Shown: positions 1-12,600 of the stretch, one piece after another
Layout: every line of letters begins with the position of its first letter
Numbering within the stretch: the first letter of the stretch is position 1
NCBI GenBank assembly: GCA_039720395.1
Contig: CM077828.1
Location: 14,501,764-14,565,763, forward strand
Source: Liquidambar formosana
Lineage: Eukaryota > Streptophyta > Magnoliopsida > Saxifragales > Altingiaceae
Reading direction: 5' to 3'
Length of the DNA stretch: 64,000 nt
Translations under genes and position numbers: made by a program
Notes under the pieces: model-generated
Database searches by the model: none
Seen by the model: the letters and a program-made list of their open reading frames with translations, nothing else
What the model was told of the DNA's origin: nothing

Positions 1-557
1 TTTTTATAGTGAGGTTATGTGAAAAAGGGCTAAACATTAGGGGGCTTTCTTGTAATTTACCCCCCCCCCCACCCAAAAAAAAAAAAAAAAAAGAAGCAGA
101 CTTTAAACAAGTATAGTAGAAGAAGCAAAGACTTGTACTGAAACTATAATAATAATAATAAGAAGAATAAGAAGAAGAATAAATACACAAATAGAAAACA
201 TAACATACTCCTTCCAAAATCCTATTTTGAACAGGCTAATTTGATTCAATTTCCATAAGATGTCCCGATCCACATTAACAAATAAACCATGGAAAATAGC
301 GTTTCCAATTTCAAGCACCAATCAATCCTAGAAGGAAACAATAAAATAAAATAAAAAGAAGAAAATATTGAAACAATAATATAAAATAATTAATAAATAA
401 ATAAAGTAGATGAGTTGTGCTTGACAGCCCCCAAAAAGAATGGAGGCAGAAGTTAATTCTAAGGTAGAGATGGAAAAGCGTCAGACTTAGAAGCAATGAT
501 TGTAATCATCTATAAAATTTAAAATAAAATAAAATAATCACAGGAAAGATATATTAC
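1..557. other. POT1 intron 8 (partial)
   Basis: AT-rich intronic sequence with a C10 run at 61-70, an A19 run near 76-92, and (AATA)n-like stretches. Short minus-strand open frames here (103-321, 311-496) show no recognisable domain and no POT1 similarity. I see no further exon. Confidence 0.6.
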
Positions 558-616
558 CTCTGAATAGGTGAGAACATCCATTAATGTAACAAAAGGCACG
601 TGCTCATAATCAATCT
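558..616 (-). CDS. POT1: POT1 exon 8 (residues 322-341), last exon in window
   Basis: A 59-bp exon with acceptor AATTCAG and donor GTAATA. It reads [20 protein letters not shown] in frame with exon 7. A palindromic MITE begins only about 20 bp upstream of its acceptor. The following exon, which should carry a KFKC-type stretch, is not found in 1-557. Confidence 0.85.
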
Positions 617-3600
617 CTGAATTAGGAAAAGACAAGGGGGAATTACAGATTGGTCTGGCTAGAGGCAAATAATTACACATCAATAAAAATAACTACTAAC
701 TTAATAGTACAAGACTACTAACTTAAGTAAGAATGACTACTAATTGTAATTATTTGCCGTAGCCAGACCAATCTGTAATTCCCCCAAGAATAAATATGCA
801 CATAAGTAAAAAACCATTCCCATAACAAAAGTTCAAAAACATACAGAAAATTAATTTTAGGAGTTTGAACCTATGTTACATGGACTCAGATGTGCGTGTT
901 TAGGAGTAGGATTTATCAAGTTCCCAAAATCTTAGGTTACGAGGACTTAGCAAAAAAGGATTCAAAAACTGGGTATGGATACATTTGTCACACCCCAAAA
1001 ATAGCCTTCTCATAGCCTAATGAGGTGGTAATAGTACTAGCACTTCTTTATAACAAACTATTCTCATGTATTTTAAAATCAAATAACTGGTAAATACCTT
1101 TTCTTATAACATGACTACTTAAAGGTATTACAACATTTCTCAAAAAAAACAAATGACTAAATATTTCAAAAACTAAGTTCTCTAAACATATATTTACATA
1201 AGCAAAAGATCTCCGCACTCTCAAACTTGCTCAATCTCTTTTTTGTTATTGATTCTCTGTTCCTATAGGACGTTATTAAAATAATATCGTGAGCTATCAA
1301 CGGCTTAGTGACATTTATCACATAATAAATCACATGTTAACTCAGCTTAATTTATTTAAGAATACAACTCAATATGTATGCATTTTCTCAATGCAACTAC
1401 TCATACCTGCATCTTGATTGTCTTGAACAACCTGCAAATAAAATTTGATAGCATACTTGTCTGCTTATACAAAACATACTATTTATGACCAAAGCACACA
1501 CCGCTCATCATGTGTGTATACCATATCACTGGCTTTATGCCCTCAAAAATGATATGGCATAACTGTAGGGTAATCTTTACCCCAACCGTCTCTTCTCAAT
1601 TTCTCAATAACATGTACTAACTTTTTCAGTGTAAATAAATATCATGCTCATGAGTAGTTTTCATGCATTATCAATTACACTTATATAAAATTTCACGACA
1701 ATAATTAAACAAAATAACAAGCAATCTAACCATATATTAACATAAGAAATTGTATGGTTTAAGAAAAACGCAATTGGAGTTCATTTAGATCATTTTTATA
1801 CATAAGGGCAAAATGGTCATTTGACTCAAACTGGGTTATAAATTTCAACCTTCATGAAATTTGGTCAAATTGAATTAGATTGTAGTACTCTTTAATAGAA
1901 GAATTACGATTCAAGTTTCATCACAATCAGACTTAAAATGAAGATTTTATATGCTTTTAATGTAAAATAACATTATGTTCACCCAAACAAGACCTTAATA
2001 TCCCGACAAAATATTATTTTTATTTTTATAAAAAAATTGAAAATAAAATTTTGGGTCAATTGGGTCAAACCAGGTCAAAATTGGTCATGACAGGTCGGAC
2101 CGGTTCTGCTGTTCTTCTTCCTCTTTTTCTTCTATTTTTCTGCTATGTTTTTCCAAATTTTGCAGAAGTTTCAAAAATTCTACAGGCTTCATTTCTAAAC
2201 CAAATTTCACGAATTTGGTGTCTATGGAAAACTCTCAACATCTAGTATTTATTAAAATTGCTAAAGATGAGCTAGAGTTAGCAAAATTTATTGAAATTGA
2301 GAAAAACGCCTTTTCTATTTTTTAATTGTTTCTCCTAACATACTTGGAATTAAATCACCAACTTTTACCAGCATATTCTCTGTACTATTATCTATGTCCA
2401 GTAAAAATTCCATGGCTAAATACAATCATATGCAGAAGATATGAATTTTCTAAGTTTCTTGGAAGCCATTAATGAAGTCTCAAGCTTCAAAACATGCTTC
2501 AAACTATAAAATTACCCTATTTCCTTCTAAAGTATGGATATTAACTATTAATAAGAGAAAAACCTCACCTGAAAGTGAGGATTTACAGCTTCAAATTTGA
2601 GCCTTAAACTCAATTTTGAAATCTCCTCCTTGGTTTCTTTGTTTTCTTTTCAAATGGGTTCTCTCTCTCTCTCTTTCTCTTTCTCAAGCCTTCTCCTCTC
2701 TCTCTCTCTCTCTCTCTCTCCCTTCAACTATATATATATATATATATATATGTCAAGGGGGAGAGGCAGTGTTTGGTGATTCATGCACCACCCCTTTCTC
2801 CCCTGCCTCCACCTCCTACTCCGTTAACAAAAGATCTGAATTTTTTTTTTACACAAATTTTAGATATAATATAATATATAAATATAGGTTATTACAACGT
2901 TGTTACGTGTATATGTATACATATTATATAAGGTAAATACATTGAGTGGGTTATAACCATATATGATGAGAGGTAATTTGCAAACATTTTGACGTTATAG
3001 GGGCAATGTCATTATAATTAATTGTGGTCTCTTAAACAATGAAGCACATATTCGGTCATTTCAAAAATAAAAAGTGTGAGGACCACACTGGAAAATTTTA
3101 AAAAATAAAAATTTAAGGAGGAAATAGGGCTTTTTTCAATAGATATCCTTTAACAGTGAAGGTGAGGCAATGCCCTTCTCTGATCACATCTCCATCCTAA
3201 CCCTTCTGCTTTCCTCGAACAGCACCTCCAACCTGACACCACACCAATAACAAGGCTCTCTCTCTCTCTCTCTCTCTCTCACCATGTCCCCAACAATGTT
3301 CGACTATGTAGGTGACATATCTGGCATAGAACCCGTACATGTGACGTGAACAAAAGTACTTTGGGGTAAAGTGTCAAGTCCATGTATCATAGCTTCGAAC
3401 AAAGAATGGAAAAAACTAAGTTCTCCCTCCGTCCCTAAAAGATAGGCCAAATTCCCAACTTTTTGTGTCCCAAAATGATAGGCCATTTTGAAAAGTCAAA
3501 CCATAAAATTGTTTAACTTTCTTATTATACCCTTTGTTTTGTTAAAAATTACTTTACCATTTCAATTTCATTTCATAAAGGAAGGGTATTTATGGAAAAC

Positions 3601-6600
3601 AAAATTTAGTCAATGCATTTATTAAGTTTTCTTAATTTGCGTGTTTGGTCAAACTTGGCCTATCTTTTAGGGACGGAGGGAGTAATAAATGAATACATTT
3701 ACCATCAAACCAAGAATGCAAAACCTGTAACACGAGAAGGCCAAGGAAAGCTCCACCATGGCATCCGATCCCATTTCAATGATGCCCGCTCATCATAAGA
3801 CCTGATTCGCATGAATAAATATTAAGCTATTGCATTAAAGCTTCATTAAGGAGATGTAGTGCATGGCGATACAAAATCTCCAATGATGTGTCAACTGAAA
3901 GTAGCAATAACCTCTGGCACTGTGATACTATACGGTCCTCATTGGGCATATACCGGAGCCTAGTGAAAGGCAGCAAAACACCATGCCATAATCCCGCATC
4001 CACTTCACATATTATCTTAAGAAATTTCACCCATCTACCAGTATTTATTAAGTTGAGGGCAAGCTTCTCATTGCCTTGATCAACAATCACCCTTAAGATA
4101 GTTCCGACAGTAGGAAATGTACATAAAATATCTCTTGACAAAGGCAAGGGTTCCAAATGTAAAGGAAGCGGGTGTTCCATTTCATCTTCTAACCTGCAAT
4201 TCATAAATAGCAAACTAATATTTCTCTTAGAGAACATAAGTTTTCTATAACTAATAGGCTAGAAATTATTAACAGTGAATTTCATATGAACAAACATTTT
4301 AAAAATGACCTAATCAATACACTCACATTTTGTTAGTAAAAGGCATAAAATATAATAAATGTGTCAGTAATGGTACCAATCAGTTTTAAAATTTGAAAGG
4401 TTGCATAACCTGAAATTCTCAAAAAAAAATTGAAAAAGAACCAAAAATAGTACAGAACATTACAATTTGATTCATTGGTTGAATGTTTAGCTTTGCCCAT
4501 AGACCAGTGGAAGTCCAAATCACAACTAAATCCTCAAGTACTGAAGAAAACCACCAAAAGCTTCTGGGAAAAATCTAGACTGCTGTCTACACTGAACACC
4601 TATTTAATAAAACGACAGGCCCTTACGCTCCATTTGATTGACAGGAAAAGGAAAGGAAGGAAAGTGAACTTCCTGCACTTTCTGTGTATTTGGTTAGCAG
4701 GAATTTTGTGGGGAACTCAAAAAACTACCCACTAACTATTTCCTGTCGAAAAAACTTTCCCACAAAACATGTTATGCATTTTTTTTGATAGGAAAAAGCA
4801 TCACGGGAAAGTTTTTGCAGTTTATATTTTCCCACAATTTTCTTGTAAACCAAACGCATGCGGGAAAATAATTTTCCAACACTATCATTTTTCTTTACTT
4901 TCCTTTTTGTTTACTTTCCCACATTTTACTTTCCTCCATATATTTCCTATCAACCAAACGGAGCCTTGGGGTATAATCTTAAATTCCTAATTGCAATCCA
5001 AGGAAACTTCATTTCTTTTAGGATTATATAATTTTTTCCTGGGCGGGATAAAAATCCGCCTACACAAAGTTTCCAAAACAGCCCCTTAGAAGCTAAAGCA
5101 GTGTGCTTTAGGTATTTGGGGTTGGAAGTTCATAATATCATACTCTCTAATTTCCAACTACAAAGCATCCTACCCAACAAAAAAACAAAAAACAAAAAAA
5201 AAAAACCTACAAGCATCCCATTTGACAGAGAATAGAGAGCTCAAAGGCCATATATATATACACATAAGCAACTCCAAACATTGTTCCATCCAAAGACTTA
5301 AAGATCCATATTGATGGATATATCGAGGTCTAAAAACACGGATATATCGGATATATAAACGGATATATCAAAAATATCGATATCGATTTATAGATATGAC
5401 GGATATTATTAATTAAACATGGAAATTTTCCTTGAAACTCTGGAAAACATTGAATTAGACTCTTATAAAAAAAATTGGAATCAAAATACTGTAAATTAAA
5501 TCCTTACAAGACAAGTTAGTAATGTGTAGGGTGCAAAGAGTGTGCGCGCTGAGCAAATATATAAATATTATAATTTTATGGAAATTCAACATTTAAATGT
5601 TACATAGCATTAAAATACACATTTGCAATATTTAAAGTAAAGTGCCACTGGACCAAAGGTCATTGGCTAAAATTATATTTTAAAAATATGTGAAATAGTA
5701 AACTATAAAAAGAAAAAAAAAATACACAAAAAAAAAAATAATAAAATGAGTAGGACTCTTTTTAAAATGTTAAACTTAAAAGTAAGAATGTAAAGTTGGA
5801 AAGAATTAAAAAAATGCATTAAATATGTAACCAAAAAAGGGGGTCTTTTAATAAAAAGGTTTATTATCTCTTTATTAAGAGGTGTGTTATAAAGTGATAA
5901 GTGACAAACTTTTTTTTTTCTTTCAATTTTGTAAGAGATAAGCCTAAGAGGGTTCTAGAAACCAAATAGATAAAGAAGGGGGAGGGGGGTAGGGGGGTCA
6001 ACAAACAGACGTCACTATGGACCTTTGACGGCGATGAGCTTTGACGACAACGTTGGTAGACAAGATGATGGCAACGGCAAACTAACAGAGGGGACGACGG
6101 CAACGACAGACCAGGTATGTAAGGTGTCGTGTCGTTCTCCTTTTCTTCTTCTTCTCCGACAGTGGTAAGGACAATGGTGACAGCATAGAACCCTTCTTCT
6201 TCTTCTTCTTCTTCTTCTTCTTCTTCTTCTTCTTCTTCATGAAATTTTGCAAGAAAAATTTGAAATTCACACCAACCAGATGATATATCGCGCCGATATC
6301 ATCAATATATTGTTGGTTTTCTACCGAAATGTAGCAAAAATTACTAAAATATCGCGATATTGTCGACATTAATCAATATATCAGCGATAGCTTCACGATA
6401 ACTTGCTGAAACGAAATGAAAGGAGGAAATTACTGATATGATGATATATCAACGATATATCGCTAATATTCTCGATATTTAAGACCATGGTTCCATCCGA
6501 TAGCCATCAAATCCATGCCACTTTCATCAGGAAATAACTTAATAAAATTGCAGACATTATGCCACCACTGATGTATGGCAGGCATGAAAATTATTTGAAA

Positions 6601-9600
6601 TATGAATTTATCGTCAAAATGGCCAAAACCCTTGTTCTTATTTAATCTCATTATGACATGGTAAGTTGCTAAATTTCAGTTAACATAACTTGGAGAAGAA
6701 AAAAAAAAACAATTGATTTGATGGACAGTGGCAATCTTGTTATAGAAATGGTATATAGAAGAAATATCAATGACAATTTTGAATCTATACATTTGGTGGA
6801 AGTGAATTAGAGCAACATAACAACTTTTCAAAACTCTCAATGATCGACTAAAAGAAACTGCGAATTCATGCTAATGAGTCATATTTTTGGCTTACCTGAA
6901 CCACCTAGGCTAGTCAAAACCTTCTAAAAAAAAAAAATCACCATAACAAAAAAGTAACATATTAACTCCAATAACCCTTTTCTCCATTAACTTCAAATCA
7001 TGCAAAGGACATAAAATAACAATATAAAGATCTCCTAATTTTAAAAATAGAAATAAAAATAACAATATAAAGAATAATTCTTCCAACACAACAGGAAATA
7101 TCCATTCTAAAAAAAGAAGAAAAATGACAGTTTAAAATCTAGTATAACCCTACAAGGGTTTCCTAAATCAACTACAAGATACTAAAAAATTCGCTTCCAT
7201 GGTAATGATGGTAATGTTGTTTACAACTTTACCATGCCTTATGGTGATGGTTTTGCCATTGACACCAAGATTTCTGCTCTTTTATTGGCTTTAAATATGC
7301 TAAAAAACTAGGGCTTTGTATTTTTTTGGTTTAGGAGGATTTCCCCATGGTCATCTCTTGGGCTAAAGAAGGTGTGGACGGTAATTTGAAGTATTGGCAT
7401 CCTATGAGAGAGTCTTGCTATTGCAGGTTGGTGCAGGCTTCTTTTGAGTGGATCCCAAAAATTGGCTAATGAAACTGTAGATTTTTTGACAAAAAGAGCT
7501 CCTACAATTAAAATTTCCATGGTCACTTCTACCGCCCTAATTGATAGTGTTTTGTTATTTTTTTTCTTCATTTTCTTCCTTCTCTTGAAGGAATTCTCGT
7601 CCCCTCTCTTTACAAGACTTATATACCCATTTATGAATACAGTGATTGTTTTTTTTATGGAAAACATATTGGTTGTTTACCTAGAGTAAAATAAATTTGT
7701 CACTTCCATATTTAGAAATTTCAACATTCTCCAATGTGGTTCTTGCTACACTGTAGTGATGTGCACCACAACCGGACACTCCCTTATAGAAACTCACCAG
7801 GGTGTTAAAACCAAAATTTGAACCATAAATCTTCTTTATCCATAATTAGTAGAGAGTTATCACCAGAAGTTTAAGATCAATAGGCATTAAAATCTATTAT
7901 GATCACGAGCAAGAATTAAATGGAAAGGCACAGATTATGCACATATGTAGCACTATCCAAAATATAGAGTATGATAGAGAATGAAAAGTCGTTGAATAAC
8001 TAAATGATGATCTCCAGTCAACAATCAAGGAAAATTGCAAGAAAATTCACAAGAAAGAGAGAAACTGAGAGAAATGGAAGAAAATCTGTTGAATCTTATT
8101 TAGGAGAGAGAAAATTGAGCCCTAAGCTCTACAAATTCTGTTTGTAATTGAATATATCGAAAACTACCTTCTAACAGAATCCTATCAGCTTACTTATAAC
8201 AACAAGAAGCTGCAATTGACAAATATACCCCTAATAACATGCTACTAACAGATATACTAAAGTGTAATGCTGGAAAAATAGAGCTACTGGTTTAGCAAGT
8301 GCTGGAGAGATTGAACAGCCCCTTCGTAACAAGCTTTTAGAACAAATAATCCACATCAGGACTCCCCCTCTGAAAAGAAGCTTGCCCTCAAGATTCAGCT
8401 GCAAAATAGGGCCTCAAGTGCTGCACATTAAACATGTTGGAGATTTTAAAGTGAGGCGGCAACTCCACTTGATAAGCATTGTCATTAATCTTGCGTAAAA
8501 TCTTGCAAGGACCCACTTTCCGATCATTCAACTTCATATAAGTCCCAGCTGGATGTCGTTCCTTACTTAAAACCACCCATACAAGATCCCCAGCCTTGAA
8601 AAGAAGTTCTCTTTTATGAACATCAGCAGCTGTCTTGTAGTTGGCATTAGACTCCTCTATTTTGGCTTGAATTTGAACGTGAAGTTCCTTCATAAAAGCT
8701 GCCATATCCTCTGCGTTAGCATATTAGTCTTCTTAGAAAGTGGTAGAAGAGCCAAATCAAGGACAATATAAGGCTTGGAACCATAGACAACCTCAAAAGA
8801 ATAAGTATGAATAGTCCTATTGAGAGAAGAATTGAAAGCAAATTCAGCCAATGGAAGAATGTGTTCCCATCCTCTAGGATTTTCACCAATCAAACACCTC
8901 AACTAATTTCCAAGGCTTCTATTAACAACTTCAGTTTGCCCATCAATTTGGGGATGAAATGAAGTACTAAAGCCCAACTCGGTACCCACAAGTCGCCACA
9001 AAGTTCTCCAAAAATGAGCAAGAAACTTAGCATCTTTGTCGGACACAATAGAAGTAGGTATCCCATGCAACTTGTAGACTTCTCTAAAGAAAAGATTAGC
9101 AACATGAGATGCATCCATTGCCTTTCGACATGGAATAAAATGTGCCATCTTGGAGAATCGATTAACAACCACCATAATTGAATCATTCTTCCTTTGGATT
9201 GGTGGAAGACCAAGCACAAAATTCATACTAATGCATTTCCAAGGGCTGGTAGGTGCAGGAAGTGGCAAATACAGCCCTGCATTAGTGGCTGTTCCCTTAC
9301 TCTTTCGGCAAACATGGCACCTTTGAACATGTCTAATAACATCTCTGTTCATTCCCGGCCAAAAGTAGTCTTGTTGAAGCAATTCTTGAGTCTTTTTCTC
9401 ACCAAAATTACCCAAATTATGTTGTTCAACAAGCAACTTCTCTCTAAGAGAACAGTAAGGCAGACACAACCTCAATCCTTTGAAGAGAAATCCATCTTTT
9501 AACAAACACTCATGGAGAATCTTCCCTAAATAAGTGTAAAGCATGGAGAATCTTCCCAAAATAAGGATCTTCATCATAATGCGCCTTGAACTCTTCAAAA

Positions 9601-12600
9601 CCAGCCACCATATTTCGCATCTCAAGCAAGAGATGAACCCTTCTACTCAACCCATCGGCTACTTTATTAAGAACACCGGACTTATGTCTCAAAGAGAAAT
9701 CAAATTGTTGGAGATAGCTCACCCACTTGGCATGCCTCTTGTTAAGATGTCGTTGATTGTTGATGTGCTTAAGAGCTTCATGGTCGGTGTTGAGAATAAA
9801 CTCCTTGTAGGCCAAATAATAACTCCAATGCTTGATAGCTTGAACAATGGCATAGAACTCCAAGTCATAAGTAGAATACTTGAGTTTAGCACCATTCAAC
9901 TTCTTACTAAAGAAAGCAATTGGTTGTCCTTCTTGGCTAAGGACTCCTCTAATTCCCACACCCGATGCATCACAATCAAGCTCAAACACCTTGTCAAAAT
10001 TAGGCAATGCTAGAATAGGAGCTTTCGTCAACTTCTTCAAGAGTTGGAAACTCTCTTGGGCTGCCAAAGTCCATTTAGAGACTGTTTTCTTGAGACAATC
10101 AGTGAAAGGAGCAGCTAAGGTACTGAAATTTCCGATAAACCTTCTATAGAAAGTAGCAAGACCATGAAAACTCCTCACTTCATGTATACTAGAAGGTGTA
10201 GGCCAATCCACAATTGCTTGGACCTTACTTTCATCCATAAGTACTCCATTTGAGGATACAACATACCCCAAAAACACTAACTTGTCAACCCCAAAACTAC
10301 ACTTCTTTAAGTTGCCATAGAACTTTTCTCTCCTCAAAATGTCAAACACTTGGTGGAGGTGTTTCAGATGGTCTTCAAAACAGCGGCTATAAACCAAAAT
10401 ATCATCAAAATAAACCACTACACAGTACACACACTCCAAAAAGTGGTTGAAACATTTGGCCGCATGAAGGTACTAGGAGCATTAGTGAGACCAAATGGCA
10501 TGACAAGCCATTCAAAGAGCCCATTGTGTGTCTTGAAAGTGGTTTTCCATTCATCTCCCGGACGGATACGAATTTGGTGATAGCCACTTCTAAGATCAAT
10601 CTTAGAAAACACCTTTGCACCGGCTAAACAATCCAACATATCATCCAATCTTAGAATTGGAAAGCAGTACTTAATGATAATCTTATTAATAGCTCTACTA
10701 TGCACACACATTCTCCAAGAACCATCCTTCTTTGGAGTCAAAAAAGCGGGAACGGCACATGGACTAATACTAGCCCGGATATAGCCTTTATTAAGCAGCT
10801 CCTCAATCTGTTTTTGTAATTCTTCTCTCTTTTGGTGTCATCCTATAGGCTGCCTTGTTTAAAAGTGCTGAACTGGGCACCAAGTCAATACAATGTTAGA
10901 TATTCCACATTGGAGGCAACTCTTGAGGAAACACATCAGAATATTGCTCCATTAACTCTTCAACAGCACTAGAATCAACATTTTCAGCAACCTTTTCTTG
11001 TAGAATTAAAGCAAACACATAGCCACTTTCTAGGCTTTCTTGAATGAAACTTTTGGAGGTAAGTAAAGAACTTGTTTGAGGCTTGGAATGCACTTTTTCC
11101 TTCATGGGCAGCAGCATATATTGTTGATCTCCCTTGCATAAAATGTATGTATTCCTCTTCCCATCATGGATAGTTTGTCTATCATATTGCCAAGGTCTCC
11201 CGAGAAGAATATGGCAAGCACCCATGGGTACTACATCACACCACACTTCATCAAAATACTTCTTTTGAATGGAAAAAGAAACCAAACAACACTTTGTTAC
11301 CCTCACTTCATTTCCCTTCTTGAACCAAGAGAGCTTATAAGGATTAGCATGCTCTTGAGTTGGAAGCTTCAATTTGTCCATCACCTCTTGTGAAACAACA
11401 TTCTCACAACTTCCTCCATCAATAATCATATTACAAACCCTTCCATCAACACTACAAGTAGTGTAAAAAATATTGGTTCTCAACCAATCTTCCTCGGATT
11501 CTTGCTTTGGCACTAACAAAGTCTTCTTTAACATAAGTGCCATGCCTTCTTCCTCATCACAATCTCCACCAATCTCCTCATTTAAGGACTGGTCTTAAGT
11601 TGGTGGCATATCAAAACACACATTTTCATCAAGTTCTTCCATCAAAAGTGCTCTATTACGCTCCCCCATGGTCTTTCTACAATCCGAAGACTTGTGACCG
11701 GGTTCTCCACACTTGAAGAACTTTAAGTTTCCACATTGGAACTGATTTTCAGCCCCTTGATGACTTGTATTAGGCTGATTTTGAGTTGGAACAGCAGCTT
11801 TAGCAACCTTGGAAGGCTACACATCACCCCATTGACTTTCCTTTCCAACTTGAGATGAATCACCGCCTCTATGGTAGCTTTGGTAAGGCTGTCCAGCCCT
11901 TGAAGACCCTTGAAATTGCTGACCAAATCTAGAAATACTCCAGTTTGTTGTTTCTCCACCAACAAAGCTTAGTTATAGGCTTCCAAAACGGTCCATAAAG
12001 GATGCAATACAAGGACGTCTTGGATAGAAGTCTTAAGACCACTTAGGTACCTTGCCACCATTTGTTCTTCACTTTCATTCAAATCAACCCTTGCTACTAA
12101 TTGATAGAAGGCGTCGGTGTAATCATCAATACTTCCAATTTGCTTATGATTGTGCAAATTCTTATAAAGAGTTTGCATATAATTGAAGGGAATGTAGTGA
12201 TGCTTAAGCTTCTTTTTCATCTTGTTCCACTCTTTAATCTTGCCCTTTCCACATCGTTGACGATGCATTTGTAGTTGTTCCAACCAAGAAGAAGCACTTC
12301 CTTGGAGGCGAATTGAAACCAACTTCACTTTCCTTTCATCCAACACTTCACAATAGTAAAAAATTCTTTCAATAGTATTGAGCCAATCAATAAATTCTTC
12401 CGGATTAAGGCTTTCTCTAAACTCCGGAATGTCAATTTTTAGATTATACTCCAACTTGGAGTCTTGCTTTGCCACAAAGGTCTTCTTCTTTGTTGAACCC
12501 CAAAGGGATTATCAAAAGAAGTATCGGTGTCCTCAGACTCAAAATTCAACTCTATAGGAGGTTGGAGTCGATGAACCATCTCCATCAAGACCTCGATTTG

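Larger units (their letters stand above)
617..3724. other. POT1 intron 7, repeat-rich
   Basis: A 3.1-kb intron. It holds a palindromic MITE (637-784), a possible degenerate LTR (986-2896), CT and AT microsatellites (about 2660-2750), a CT run near 3257-3282, and a Stowaway MITE (3423-3682). No coding similarity was seen between these. Confidence 0.6.

Noticed and set aside
103..496. Minus-strand frames considered as the next POT1 exon
   Set aside because: No resemblance to the POT1 region after the TYSE motif, and low-complexity composition.
2597..2936. Plus-strand Ser/Leu-rich frames
   Set aside because: Translation of CT and AT microsatellites.
6463..6651. Minus-strand open frame in intron 5 considered as an extra POT1 exon
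   Set aside because: Exons 5 and 6 join in phase and give the contiguous family sequence without it, and it overlaps the end of the Mutator-like element.
9194..10580. Several plus-strand open frames of 66-156 codons across the gypsy pol region
   Set aside because: They are antisense shadows of the minus-strand integrase and RT frames; no domain is recognisable in them.
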